Under the pieces are notes generated by a model, which saw only the letters and a list, made by a program, of their open reading frames with translations, was not told where the DNA came from and did not search any database. The position numbers and the translations under genes were made by a program. 64,000 nt of DNA from Terfezia claveryi. Its lineage: Eukaryota; Ascomycota; Pezizomycetes; Pezizales; Pezizaceae. Positions 31,630 through 43,469 of the stretch are shown piece after piece (position 1 is the first letter of the stretch; each line of letters opens with the position of its first letter). The stretch covers positions 124,001-188,000 of the forward strand of contig WHUX01000010.1 of NCBI GenBank assembly GCA_015179025.1, given 5' to 3'.

Positions 31630-33037
31630 CCTATCCAGTAAAGCCTTGCTGCACTGAATGGATTGAATGGACGGATGCAATGGTAATCAGTTGTTTTATA
31701 ACTGCATGCATGTGTTGTAAATATACCTGTCCTGGCTTTCTCCTGATTACCTATGTAGTGAGTGGAGCTACCAATTCATTATTCGCTGTGACGACTCCAA
31801 TCTAACAAGCTAGGCCTCCAGACCACATGAACTAAATGTGAATCGGATCGAAGACTGACACTTCCTGGGATTGATTTGTTCCACGTCGTGGATTACACAG
31901 GTTTGAACTAATGTCTTGACCCTTGTACATAGAAGACCGTCGAAGTTCAAGAACGATGTTGCGCATTTACTCCAGTCACTGGACCCACATTGTAAGCATT
32001 GGTGTATAGCCATTTGTTCATGATTAGGTGTGCTATTAGGCTGCCACTTGTTGCCTAACTGCAACAGCAAATTTCAATGGCATCTGAACGATAGTCAGGT
32101 TTACACGACCCCTCCCGTGACGGCAACCTACCTAAGGTGTAAGGCAATACAGTGCAGTTTGATCAGCTCCTGTTTCCCTTGAGGCTAGAAAGGACTACTG
32201 AAACAGACTGTAATTATGCAGGGTAATATTAGCTCATGGAAGTTACCTCTATGAAAAATATCTACATCCAATCCATACACTGCTTGTGGATAAAGAAAAA
32301 GAACATGAATCAGGTAAAAATCAGGATTTAGATATACATATAGGACTAGATCTAGGTATGATTGACTGATTAACGTACGAAGCTTGGGGTTGAAGACACT
32401 CAAACCTAGGCCGCGATCGAAATGATCTATTCCTAGTCTTAAAGACAGACAGTTGAAGCAGATATCTATACGTGTCTCCTGAGGCTGAGTAGGAAGAACC
32501 TATAAGGCGCTACCAGATTGAATGTTGAGAAAAGGGCAGAATCGTTGAGAAGAATTTCGATGGTCAGCCGCACACTTTGTGTAGAGCCATGTGGGTATGA
32601 AGGGCATAGGTGCGTTATACTTGAAGCATGTCTTACATATCTCCTGGCTCAGGTTGGAACAACACATTGGAAATCTCGACTTTCTTTTTGCTGATCGTTA
32701 ATAGACGAAAGGGAGTGGCGATTCATGCAGTGCTGAAATATAAGCACTTGCAGATTGTTACCCTGAGTTCTTCACCATTGCATTAGTTCAAGCTACGACG
32801 TGGAACGAATCAACCCCAGTATATGTCAGTCTTCGATTTGGATCAAAGTCCTAGCTCATGCACTATGAGATTAAACTTGTTATATTGGTCATCAGCACGA
32901 ATCATCGATTGCTGTTGCCTAGTTTCATTCATTATGCGGGTCATCAGGAGAAAGTCAGGGGAACTCATGCATGCAGTTATAAACAAAATGACTGCGTGTG
33001 TCCATACAATCCCTTCAACAAAGCTCAGCTGGACAGG
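31630..33037. mobile_element. TIR element or inverted duplication within copy 1
   Basis: The left arm 31630-31915 is the inverted complement of the right arm 32780-33037. Shared blocks include TCAGGAGAAAG, GCATGCATG, CCACGACGTGG or its variant, and GTCAGTCTTCGAT. The outer ends are TATCCAG(T)AAAGCC-like. The left arm actually resembles the partner segment at 55868-56150 more closely than its own right arm does in places (for example the GGAGTCGTCACAGCGAAT block). Segment copy 2 has only the right arm. There is no ORF in the 0.86-kb centre. Confidence 0.6.
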
Positions 33038-33291
33038 ATGTGTCATAGAGATTACGTAGGATGGTATATTCTTGCATATATATTTTCCTGTATCTACATC
33101 CCTGTCGACGTGTTTATTTGATATGTACACTGTATCTTATCGTGCATATGAACTCCATTCGAAGAAGCTGCAGACTGTTCGCATTAAATATGCATATGCG
33201 GTCAAATCCGAATATGTGACAATTATTCCATGCACATAGTATAGAACGCATACTACCGCCACAATTACAAGCAAACCAGACCGAAGGAGAG

Positions 33292-33561
33292 ATGGATCTT
33301 GTCATACCGGTAGTCTTGACCCTAATACCTATAATTCAAGACCTTCTCCAGCTGTACCAAGAGATAAATGTAATTACTGCTCTATCTTTGGCAGTATCCG
33401 GACTCATAACCTGTTGGAACCAACTAGACCAAGCAGTGGGATCTGGAGTGCCGGTAATTCAAATGTGCGCATATGCCAAAACGAGTCGGTATATGCGCTG
33501 TAAGTGTGTACTTAGAGAAGTACCTCTTGAAATTGCAAATTACCTGCATGAGATCTTCTAG
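33292..33561 (+). CDS. Possible small hydrophobic protein (89 aa)
   Basis: The ATG at 33292 starts a frame with a strongly hydrophobic N-terminus (MDLVIPVVLTLIPIIQDLLQ) and a second hydrophobic stretch (ITALSLAVSGLITC), then a Cys-containing tail. Its stop codon TAG lies inside a dispersed TAGTCTGGTTG motif, so the 3' end may have been truncated by a repeat. No homologue is recognised. It lies just beyond the segmental duplication. Confidence 0.25.
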   Translation: MDLVIPVVLTLIPIIQDLLQLYQEINVITALSLAVSGLITCWNQLDQAVGSGVPVIQMCAYAKTSRYMRCKCVLREVPLEIANYLHEIF

Positions 33562-35876
33562 TCTGGTTGCAGAGATCTTCATTCGATATAAGTATATTGA
33601 CTAGTGACAAGTGCGTATTCAACTATTCAATGATCTGAAATCCAGTCAGCATGGCACTATCGTAATATAGAGCAGCTATTAAGAGATATTATCATTTATT
33701 ACAACTAAACAACTGTCACGTGTTGAATTCGAGGAATATACATACTGAACGTTGCATTCACTTATATCGAGGCTATTATGAAGTGTTGATCTAATGTCCC
33801 AATGGTAATGCTGGTTTATAACTAGAATGTCTATTGTTCCCATGGATATTACAAATATATCTATCTAATCCAGCAATTGTTCTCATACCGACTGCTGCGA
33901 CACCTTATATAATGGGTTCACGCTTCTACGACCATCTAACGTATCGATTCCTCTGTGATGTGCACCATGTTAATTCTGTTCGTTCCTGACATACGTATGG
34001 CTTTGCCTTGGGGCTTGAGTTAAACAAAGCACGTGGGAATTCTGTTCAATTAAGACACCAGAGACCTATAGAGCTTGGAAAGGCCCTGCCCAAGCGTCTG
34101 TTACCTCTTGGATATGGTTAAATTGCCTTTTCAGGCACATGTGGAAGCCATGTCGAAAACCTTGCAGTTTTCCTGTTCTCATGCCCAGAATTTTCCTCAT
34201 TTCTTGTAACTGCTGGACAATAATATATATTCTCATCCTGATTATGGGTGTAACGAAAGTTGAGAAATAGACATACAAAATATATGCCAGTCTAGAAGGA
34301 CAAAACTCAAAAACCTTTGGCCAACCAGACAGCAATCAATATTCTACGTTGCTAGATTACTCTTGGACCAGGCCGCTTATGATCCCGCTTATTGTCGGAA
34401 GTTAGGTACCGATAGAAAGCGAGATGCCACGCCTTGTGTATATCGTCATAAACTTTTCTTTTTTTTTCCCTCAATACTCGGTCACATCCCGAGGGGTAGT
34501 GCAACCAGACTAATCCAACGAGGGTCTGGGCACGAGACTAGGCGGAAAACCATGTAAGGTTTTCTTTTTCCTTTATTATACTGCATTTTTTTTTTTTTAA
34601 TTTATTATACTGCAGGTGGCTCTTGAAATTGGCACACACAGATTCCTCACCGAAAAATTATCTTAATAGCTTTCTCCACTATAAAGCTACAACTGAAGTT
34701 GTGGTGTCGAATTTTCACTTCAATTTGGGATCGCTGGCTAATACGCCGTGAGCACGTCTATGCTACAATGAGAAAGCCCGAAGTAAACCATCCACCCAAT
34801 TTGTTGCGACATCGATACCTGATCATGATCTATGCCCGTCTAGATAATGAACATATTGAGTCTGAATGTCAATCAGGACTCCCTCACACCGCTACTTTGA
34901 CCAACTGGACGCCCTGACCTCGATAACACGCTTATGAAAGACAGTCCTAACCCATCGGCACCGAATGGGACGCACGATATTTTGGTATTATCCTACCGTC
35001 ATTGAGGCCCAAAGGTGTATATAAACCTCATCAGAACTTTCTTCTAACCTCAGCGGCGGTGGACATTATATTTACTTTTCTTTGCAAAGTACGAAAGGCC
35101 TCATAAGTTATAATTATGAGTATTAATCCCAGCTGCGTTAAGTCGGTGCTATTATCACCAGCTGTGTATGCAGAAGATTATAATGTCAGCACTAAGTATA
35201 TCTGCTAATGTCCGGAGCCTGAAAACCAAAAGTTCTCCACAGGCTCGTCGACAATTTTCGACCCTCTTCTACGCGTATGCGTTCGGTTCAAATTTATCAA
35301 GGAAGAAAGTGGCTATAGATTGACTTGGAAAAACAAGGAGTCCTCAGCACAAGGATTTTTTGATGAAAGATTTTGTTTAACTGAGAAAGTGGCATACTTG
35401 ACGGTAGGCCATCATCATCTATCTAGCCTTGAAACCGCAAGTTTATGATCGTAATGATTTCCGCAATGCATACTTATCGTATATATTATATACATATATC
35501 TACAGGTGGATTGTGAGCAGAAGACAAACAGCTAGGTGGCAAAAAGTTTCGTACCCCCCTCCCTTGAATAAAGAGCCCCAAACACCGCAAATTGGAGGAT
35601 TTTTGTATGGCTACAGGAGTACGACGACATACATTGTATCTTTATACAAGAGTACGAAGCTTTTTGCCACCAAACTGTATGCCCAAATGGGCTGAGAGGA
35701 TCTAAAGGGTGATGCGGGGAGACCAGTGAAGGCGGTGAAGGTAAGTTTCCGAGAATACGTCTGCGGTTACCTTGTCCGGTTGGCTGGAAGCATATATGTA
35801 TCTTGATGCATATGCGGGAGCCTTCTATGCAATAACTACTGCATTACGGAGTACGGCAAAACTCCACTCCCCCAGC
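33562..35876. other. No gene recognised; poly(T) tracts and motif copies
   Basis: T-rich tracts occur at 34450-34468 and 34587-34600. A dispersed motif copy lies at 34495-34512 and a fragment resembling the hAT-like MITE end at about 34525. Open frames are short and without character. Confidence 0.35.
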
Positions 35877-35984
35877 CGAACTAATGTCGGTTGCTATGTC
35901 TAATACTAATTCTACCTAGACTATGCAATAGGAGGTGGCTCTAGGTAGAATTAGTAGTTAAACATAGCAATCGACATTAGTTCG
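35877..35984. repeat. 108-bp hairpin (MITE-like)
   Basis: CGAACTAATGTCGGTTGCTA... at the left pairs with ...TAGCAATCGACATTAGTTCG at the right. The arms are about 45 bp, contain TAATTCTACCTAGA / TCTAGGTAGAATTA and enclose a loop of about 18 nt. No gene is present and the target duplication is not clear. Confidence 0.75.
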
Positions 35985-37510
35985 ACGGGTCTTACTTCTG
36001 TATCTGGAATACCTGTGTATGTATGCATATGCACTTAGCCTATAGTTATTAACATTACACTGCACAAACAATTGGAATACCAAGTACTCTGTAGTCGATT
36101 AATCTATGATGGGAGGGCGAGGCCGTTAAAATAGCTATAGTTTAGAGGTATATGGCCGATATGTTACTGAGCTATTGTTTCCCATATGAACTACCCCCGG
36201 TGTCCACACCGATCCCCAAGCCGCCTACCCCTCCCTCTCACGTGCAAGTTGTCCACTCTAAGCTGTCCACCCTTCTGCGTAGATGCTCCCACTGAGTACA
36301 CTGCTGCCTTCTCCTGCTTATTCGTGGTCTGTAGTCTGGGATAGTCCTATGAGAGGGTGGATAAAATGGCACTCGATTTGGGGAGGCACCAATAGTGGGC
36401 CAAAGTCTCTTGTTGGCATTCAGGAAATTGATGTGAAGGATGAAGAGTAGAATCACATTCCGGAGACTGATCAAATCACCAGTGTTGACCCGATTGATAT
36501 TGTGATCGGGAACCCGCTCTGATACATAGAAGGAAGAACAACGGCCCCAAAGTTGGTGTTAGCAAGCAAAACTCGGGCCTCTGCCAACCAGACTAGCCTC
36601 CTGCATACAAGTACCCTCCCTGGGGCTGAGCTGTAAGCCGGCATTTGGGCGTGATGGAATTGAGATAGGTGCCAACCAGACTACAACTAGCTTGTGTTAA
36701 AGCCGCTATGTATAAGGATAGTTATGCGTGCATATACTAGCGTACATATATATGAATATGTACTTATTTTAAAATAAGAAACGAGCCGCTGTACAGTTTA
36801 TGTATTTCAGTTTGTGCATATACATTTACATAACGCCTAGCTAGGCCAGTATTGAGTACCCCAATTGTGCAATTGCATTTGCCATACAAGCTCTCACTTT
36901 GCATAATTATAGTATAAGCTATGCAAGTCACTAATTTCACAAAAAAAAAAAAGACCACAATTGTTTGCAGCTGGCTACATGGCTCAACGGATAATTATCC
37001 TGTCAATAAAAGGTTCTTCTCAAACAAGTCCAATTGATATTAGGAATTCTCGGTTCCTTGTTCAGTCGATAGTAGCTCTGTGCATTAGCCGTGAGATACT
37101 TCCACAGAAGAAATGATACATTGAATTCCTATCTATGTTTAATTTAGTGGATGTGATGTATGTGTGTCTCATTTAGTAACCAGTTTATAATGGGATATGG
37201 CTATTGTGCTGGGGCAGTGAGGGTTGAAGAACATCAGATGTTCTAGTAAACTTCAAGCTGCCGATTTGATTGTGGAACTACTCATCTCGTCAGGCATGCA
37301 GTAAATTAATCTCGATCCAGTAAAATGGGCGGCTCTTACTTTAAACAGATCAAAACTACTTAGTACCCGTGTGGTCCAATCCCGTCAGACCCTCTACGCA
37401 ATCCCGTTGCCTAGTACCGTAGTACAATCTAGATGCAACCCAAGACCGAGAACCCACCAATTGCTTCCTAATAACTAGGGCTATATATAAACCCGATTCG
37501 TTATTTCAAT
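35985..37510. other. No gene recognised
   Basis: Motif copies lie at about 36583 and 36672, both as GCCAACCAGACTA. The short minus-strand frames (36474-36238 and 36958-36764) have no supporting features. Confidence 0.35.
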
Positions 37511-37514
37511 CGTT

Positions 37515-37641
37515 CTACTTTTCTTTTTTTTTTTTTTTTTTTTAAAAACTTGGTACTCCTATGCAGCCCCATTAGGGGGGCTATGAGGAGCCTCACGGAA
37601 ACCCGGTGGATTCAAGGGAAAGGCAAGTTAATCTGCCAACC
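37515..37641 (-). mobile_element. Poly(T)-headed repeat, second full copy
   Basis: A T run (37522-37543) precedes TACTCCTATGCAGCCCC, a GGGGGGCTATGAGGAGCC segment, CACGGAAACCCGGTGGATTC and GGCAAGTTAATCTGCCA, in the same order as the copy at 4052-4175. The shared 3' end and homopolymer head suggest a second short retroposon family. Confidence 0.6.
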
Positions 37642-38373
37642 CTATACAAAAACTAAGTACACGAATAGAGACGAGACCCCATGCTGTCATTAACGGACTG
37701 GCCGATGACCCGAAGGCCTGATTGGGCCTCAACCCCAACTTGACGAAATGAAGAACTCGTGGAAAAGAGATGAACTAAACGGACTGACTTGTGAACTGAG
37801 AGAACTTATGGACTGAGATAATGAAACTCGTAATAATCGGGACATTAGGAAATTGGGGACTGGAATGATGTCGGAACTCCCCTAATCGTTCTTCTTAACC
37901 AAGTTACTTCGTTAGTTTCAGGCATAAATGTCATTGTGGCAATCCTGCATGCAGGTTCAGTTTGAAGTGGAATGCATAATCCTGGCATGAGTGGATGACT
38001 AGTACTTTACGTGGAACGTGTGTCGATAATATCGGCGTAAATGGTTGGTTTGATCTGATCTTGTGCCAGTCACGCTTTTTAGACAATAAAGTCTTATAAA
38101 GTCTACAAGACCTTCAAATTAACTTCGCAGACTCGATCCTAAGTTAGTTGCGCTTTGCAAGCCAATATTAGAACCACTCCCCGACATAGAAAATACGGTC
38201 CTAGACGGCTTTAGAGAATCCGATCTATATATTACCACTCTCTGTTAAGAGTTCAACTAGGGAAAAAAGAGATCACCACCGACTAGGCACCGAGTTTATA
38301 CGCTACAACCTTGATATTGATACTCTGAAGTCTCTCAAGCCGCACGTACTCTTTACCAACAGCTAGTCTTTAA
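37642..38373. other. Intergenic, upstream of family copy B
   Basis: No coding features are seen. It contains the presumed promoter of the gene starting at 38374. An in-frame TAA directly precedes that ATG. Confidence 0.35.
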
Positions 38374-40600
38374 ATGGTTTCAAGACTTGCGGTCTGCGGA
38401 AGTTATGTGACGTTAACAACGCTTGCTGGCTATATGGGTATGTAAGATTAATTCATGGTCCTTGGTGGTACAGTCCCTTCAGAGATGGGAGCTCTTCACC
38501 ATCCCTCAATCTTTTGGTGAAACTTCTGAAGTTGCTGTACCTACATTGACGAGGAGCCACTTCAAATAGTTATTGTTCTTGAAGATTTTGCAAAGATTGA
38601 TATCAACAACAGCCAAGTAGAAGTGCAATTGGAGCAGCTGGAGACTCTATACGAACAAGTAAGATAACAATTTCCTTATCTCGTCAATTATCCATGCTTC
38701 CGCCCCACAGCGCCTACACTCGTACAACCTCATAGCTGCGTCTAAAGGTTTAAAACTGCTATGCAGCCGAGTCTTAAGGCCTCCGAAACGGCTGGGAACG
38801 CCCACGCCTTAAAGAGTATCAGCCATTCCCAGCATCAATCCCAGTAGACCATTAATTAGTCAAAAACCTCTAGTTATGATTTCGCTTACAACTAACAAGT
38901 CTACTATATATGCAGGCTACAAGTTCTCCGATCGCTGGCTATGTGTGGCCAAGTTTAGTTGCGAATACTGCGTACTCCCGTCTTCCACCTGAAAAAAGGG
39001 TACTAAAGCTGCACCATGCAATGCGAAATATTTCGCTCCTGAAGCTTCTTATGGAACAACATGAAGCTGCTGGTTCGTATAACGCTCAAACGACTCTGGC
39101 ACCCTCTGATATCGATCCCGCATTTTCCTCGAACCTAGATCCGGACAACTATGAGTCGATACATCCATATATACTGCCGCCTGTGGAGGCTGGGCCTAAC
39201 TCTGGAGCACCGCTCGAGTTCCAGCCCGTTAGTGCGGGGGCTTCTAGTCCTCTTGGAATGCAACCTCAATCGTAAGCAACAACTAGATCTTTAGTTTATC
39301 CTCGGTTAAATCATCCTTGTTAGAATTGATCCTTATATATATGCTTACACACCGAATTATTCTCATTGATAGATACCTGGCAATGGATTCCCGGTTCTTA
39401 CAGCTGCCACTCGGTGCCCCATACAGTACATTGCCATTTGCACAGCGCGATACTCTGAATCCCGACGTGCGCAATGAGCAGCGGATACGGCAAAACGGTG
39501 AAGATCAAGAGCCGAGTGAACATCCCCATTTTATGGTTAGCGCACCGTCCATGGGTATCCGCTGCCCGTTGCTGAGCTGCAGCCGCAATCAACGTACTCC
39601 ACCGAAGCTATTCCGAGTCGGCAGGACAGATAATTTAAGAACACATCTCAAAGCAGTCCATGGCCTCCCAATAACGGATGGCGTTAGATTACCAAAGTGG
39701 CTTGCTGAGAATCCAGGCGCATTGAATGACGCGGAAGATAGGGCTCAAGCCAGCCTATTGCTCAAATACTAATACACTCGAGATTATCTTCAGAGACCCA
39801 ACATCTGTCTACGTGAATATTGATCCATTTATTTGAATTTTCTGGGAGTCTATATATATTTTATTTCCAATTTACCCCAAGAAAACCCTCTTCCTCCACC
39901 CCAACAAAAGATAAGAAACCTGAAAATATCTTTTCACGGGTAAAACCCTAACTGCAGTACGTCTGAGAGCGGGTGGGATGGAGGAAAGCTGCATCCCTCT
40001 CTGGACTTTTTGTTTGGTGATTCGGTTCGGTTAACATTCACATCGTTTTGGCGTGCGGGGTCAGGGGCTGTGTTATGGTAGGTGCTGTTGTGGCTTCGAA
40101 ACTCGAGGTGAAAGCTTTCGTATTCCCGGGGGATTCTTGTCTTCTGATTTTTAACTATTTCCTATCTGATCAAATCATGATCCATTCAGTGTCAGCAAAA
40201 TGACGAAGCTCAACCTCCCCTGGTTTGTGATCAGCAATTTTTTTCTTGTCGTTTCTTTCCTTTCTTTCCTTCTTTGGGTTTTTAAATCCGCCGAGAGTCT
40301 TTTCTCAAGCATTTGATGGCGATGTTGTTATCCCCTTCGGTTTGTTTTTCGTTAATAGGTAAGTAGTTTTCTCAGGAGTGGTTGGAACTGGTAAAGCAAA
40401 AGGTGGTATACGACGGGCAGAGCAGGACTGTACGATGATCTTTGAACTTGGTTTACTAAGTGAGAAAAAAAAATTTGCTTCTATTTTCAATACACACATC
40501 TGTGGGGCTTGGCCTTGGCACGAGAATAGTTGTAATTTCTATGATCAAAAAGGGCGAACTCACTAGTAATTTTCGCAGAGCAAAGGCGCCGTTGCCATAC
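38370..40600 (+). repeat. Segmental duplication, subtype 2 copy (partner 60.6-62.9 kb)
   Basis: Gene B and its 3' flank align in order with gene E and its flank. Outside the exons, landmarks include the GGAAAGCTGCATCCCTCTCT region at 39988, also echoed at 63858, and ACGACGGGCAGAGCAGGA at 40410 against GCGACGAACAGAGCAGGA at 62641. The edges are approximate. Confidence 0.55.
38374..39772 (+). CDS. C2H2-finger family protein, copy B (subtype 2), 302 aa
   Basis: Four exons: 38374-38437, 38570-38658, 38916-39271 and 39373-39772. Intron phases are again 1, 0 and 2, with a CTAAC branch site before the exon 3 acceptor. Exon 1 is short (MVSRLAVCGSYVTLTTLAGY) and may have lost its 5' part compared with copy E. 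Exon 2 ends LEQLETLYEQ. Exon 3 has GYVWPSLVANTAYSRLP and KRVLKLHHAMRNISLLKLLM. Exon 4 ends with CPLLSC...RTDNLRTHLKAVH (C-x4-C-x21-H-x4-H; a three-residue insertion relative to the other subtype-2 copy), then ITDGVRLPKWLAENPG and a charged helix. It is most similar to copy E. Nucleic-acid binding is inferred only. Confidence 0.8.
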
Positions 40601-40659
40601 AAAAGTTGTATGTAGAAAAAAGTCTGGCGAACCATCCTAAACCCTATACCTATATACAT

Positions 40660-40860
40660 CAATATTGTGTCGCTGCAGCACCAGCTGTAATAACAGCACG
40701 AAGTCGGTCAGGCAAAGTGTTCTAATCAGTCCCCGCAAGCAATCCCCAGTTTTTCCTTCCATATAGCCTGAGCAGCAGGCTGCCAATATTTCTGTATCGG
40801 AAATCCTGCCATTCATTCCTCCCAAATTCTGCTCAATATCCTCCCATATTGCTTCGCCAG
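40660..40860 (-). pseudogene. C-terminal remnant of a Tc1-like transposase
   Basis: Across two minus-strand frames the segment reads MSGEAIWEDIEQN, AIWKEKLGIACGD and then TLPDRLRAVITAGAAATQY. The last string matches the conserved C-terminal pattern of Tc1-family transposases (compare SMPNRVAAVIAAKGWYTRY at 26440-26490). Frameshifts separate the pieces, and no catalytic core is present. Confidence 0.4.
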
Positions 40861-41672
40861 ACATACCCTTACACCCAAGTACAAACAATAAGCGCCTGGG
40901 GATCCCTGTACTGTACTTTATTCATAACTACTGACATTCTCCTCATCGAGTTCGTCCCGTCTTTTGCCACAAGAGGTTGTACAACTCTAGCGACTGCCCG
41001 ATTGGGTAATTAGGGAATTCGGGCTAATATGTTGCTGATGTGTTGGCCTCGGGAATGTTGTGCCTAGCGTCACCTGTACCAGAGCCTCATTGACTACTCC
41101 TATAATGGGGCTGATGATATTTAGGAGTGTGTACAAAATTATAGTGAAAGATTTTTCTTTTTATTCCCGGAAATCGCAGCTTTACCTACCAATCTCTAGT
41201 ATTGATAAGTCTCCAAATAAGGGCTAGTTCTTTGGTTTCTGTATTCAGCATTGTGATCAACCACTCAAAGGCATCAAGAGTATCACATATATTTGTCTCT
41301 CCTTATATCAATACCTATGCATAAGTTCCCCCTTTTGGTACGGGTTTCAAACCAGGCCCGAGCGGTGTGGTATGGCTCCCCACAGTCCTATTCAGAGCGA
41401 TCCATATTTCATGAGAAATTGTTGCTTTTTAACAGTGGTCTTGGGATGGAAGCACCCAAGTCAACTCCTTTTCCAAGACAAGGCGAATGTAATCATATAT
41501 ATTCTGTACTCATATTCTCTTTCTGTTTATTTTTTTTTATCTTTGGTTTACTACTTAGTAGTTATCACCCCCTTTTCATCAACAAGCTACAAGCACGCAT
41601 ATTATATCAGTAATACCATACAACTACCCCACCAAACTTCACGCTCATATAGGGCGTCTGGATTCATCAGAA
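40861..41672. other. Intergenic, upstream of family copy C
   Basis: The plus-strand frames here (41293-41613 and 41372-41707) are hydrophobic or low-complexity, overlap each other and have no splice support. This is probably the promoter and 5' UTR of copy C. Confidence 0.35.
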
Positions 41673-43469
41673 ATGAGATCTATCAAGCACTTCACCATGG
41701 ATCTTGAATACATGCAGATGCTCATGCCCCAGGCACCGGCTGTGCAAGTGCCTACCATAATTAATTTTGACAGCACCAACCCTTTCAATTTCGCCCCGCC
41801 AAGCCTCGATTTGCCATATTGCAATTGGGCAGTTCAGCCAGATTCAAAGCTGTCCTTCATTCACCCGCCCAATACCGGTCAAAATATGATGATTCCAGGT
41901 TATTCATATCAAGCTAGGAAGCCAAATAATCCAGACCACTATTGTCTAATACAGGAAATGGCAACAATCATGAGTGCGTACACTATATATCTTTTGAAAC
42001 CCCACTCATGGCATACATACAGCTATATAATATATATATAAATAATATACCTGCGAATGGACTACATGTGAGAGGAACTAAAAATCAGCTAATAAGCATC
42101 AAATATATTATATAGGACGGCGGATGGGGGTGAAGTATGATCCAACAATGTGGAGCAGCACACCTCAAGCCCTGAAAGTACTGGAGGACAGTTATATGAG
42201 GGTATGTTCCAATTCTTTAGTCCAAAACCTAGCTACTTAAGCAATAGAGGCCTGATCTAACGTTGTGTTGGGAGAGAATACCCAGCCCCCAGGGGAGCTG
42301 CGATTGAGAGCTAATACGGCGATTTGACAGAAGGCACGGGAAACTGCGCATATTCTAGGAACAGGGCAGCTTTTCTGGCCAGACCTAGACAGCCTCACTG
42401 AAGGATATTCCGAGCTCTTCATGAAAGTAATTGTACTCAATAACGCACTAAGGGATATCACCCTTTTCCAGGATTTTGCACTCTCAATGTTCCACCGGCC
42501 AGATAAAGACAGATGGTTCAGTGCTGAAGGTTACGGCTGCAAACCAGAGTGCATCAAGGTTCTAGGACTCAATAATGTGCAGAGCGCCACTCGTGTCAAT
42601 GAAAATACCTGTATACCACAGGAAGAAGGTCCCTGGAGAGCAGTACATCGAGATCCAGCTTCATATCAGGAGCTCGACATCGCATCTAGGAGGCATGACT
42701 ATCAAGCGTTCACAATGCCAGACCTGAGCATAGCTCCATACCAGCAGGGCGGCTTGAGCACTGATGCATCCCCGAAGCCGAGTGCCCTGCTTGGAAATGT
42801 AACCACCGGAAGTCGAAATTGCATATCAGCCTTTGCAAGGTTAGTTATTTCTTTTGGTTGTCTCTGTTCTATACATATACATCTATATCTGGATTATCTT
42901 TAAATTATCGTTCAGTTCAACCTTTGCAGCCACTCCCATAGCTGATAGCACACCTTGACAACAGTAGACATCAGTTCACCCCTAACTGTCGCATTAGTGG
43001 TGACACTAGAGAGTCAGTCAATGTGTCGTATAATACCAATGCACTGGTCGAACACCCGCAACCTAACTTTTTCACTGGTGGTGACGTTACTACCAACCAC
43101 ATTGGGGGACATCACGATACGAGCCAGCTTCAGCTACATTCGGATCCGGAGCCTGCAGCCGTCAACGGCCCCGCATGGACAGTGATCAACGAGACTCGTG
43201 ACCACAAAACGGCAACCAATTTAAAGGGTGTTCTTTGCCCTATCAAAAATTGCTCCCGAAACAGCCTCCCATCCCCAAAATACTTTGCACGAGCTGATAA
43301 CCTTGGTAGCCACCTCAGGAAGGTACATGGCATCAATATCCCCTCCCGCGCTAGGGTTCGACATTGGATCACTGGAAACAAAAGTCAGGTGCTCTTGCAC
43401 ACCGCAGAAGAAAAGACAAGAGAGTTGCATGAATTAGGGATATTGGGCCAAGATGGTACCTGGGAGTGA
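41673..43469 (+). CDS. C2H2-finger family protein, copy C (subtype 3), 466 aa
   Basis: Four exons: 41673-41973, 42116-42201, 42331-42839 and 42965-43469. Phases are 1, 0 and 2, as in all paralogues. The ATG at 41697 (context CACCATGG) is an alternative start eight codons downstream. Exon 2 encodes RRRMGVKYDPTMW and ends LKVLEDSYMR. Exon 3 begins KARETAHILGTGQLFWPDLD and continues with NNALRDITLFQDFALSM. Exon 4 has the finger CPIKNC...RADNLGSHLRKVH (C-x4-C-x19-H-x4-H, Phe kept), then IPSRARVRHWITGN. It has no close partner in the window and is intermediate between subtypes 1 and 2. The exon 3 acceptor (TTGACAG) and exon 4 acceptor (CAACAG) were chosen by phase. Confidence 0.8.

Larger units (their letters stand above)
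28000..33100 (+). repeat. Segmental duplication, copy 1 (partner 51.4-56.3 kb)
   Basis: Gene A and about 3.1 kb downstream are collinear with gene D and its flank. Matching landmarks include GACCGAATCGG (30665 / 54085), CAGGGCACTATGGATGG versus CAGGGCACTGTGGATGG (30325 / 53733), GTAGTCAG...GGCTAGCG (31335 / 54772), GCTCAATTGAT (31494 / 54885) and CCATACAATCCCTTCA (33002 / 56105). Divergence outside exons is clear to the eye, so the copies are not recent. The boundaries are approximate. Confidence 0.75.

Noticed and set aside
41293..41707. Overlapping plus-strand ORFs before copy C
   Set aside because: They are hydrophobic frames through a T-rich tract, and the homologous genes have no exon in this position.
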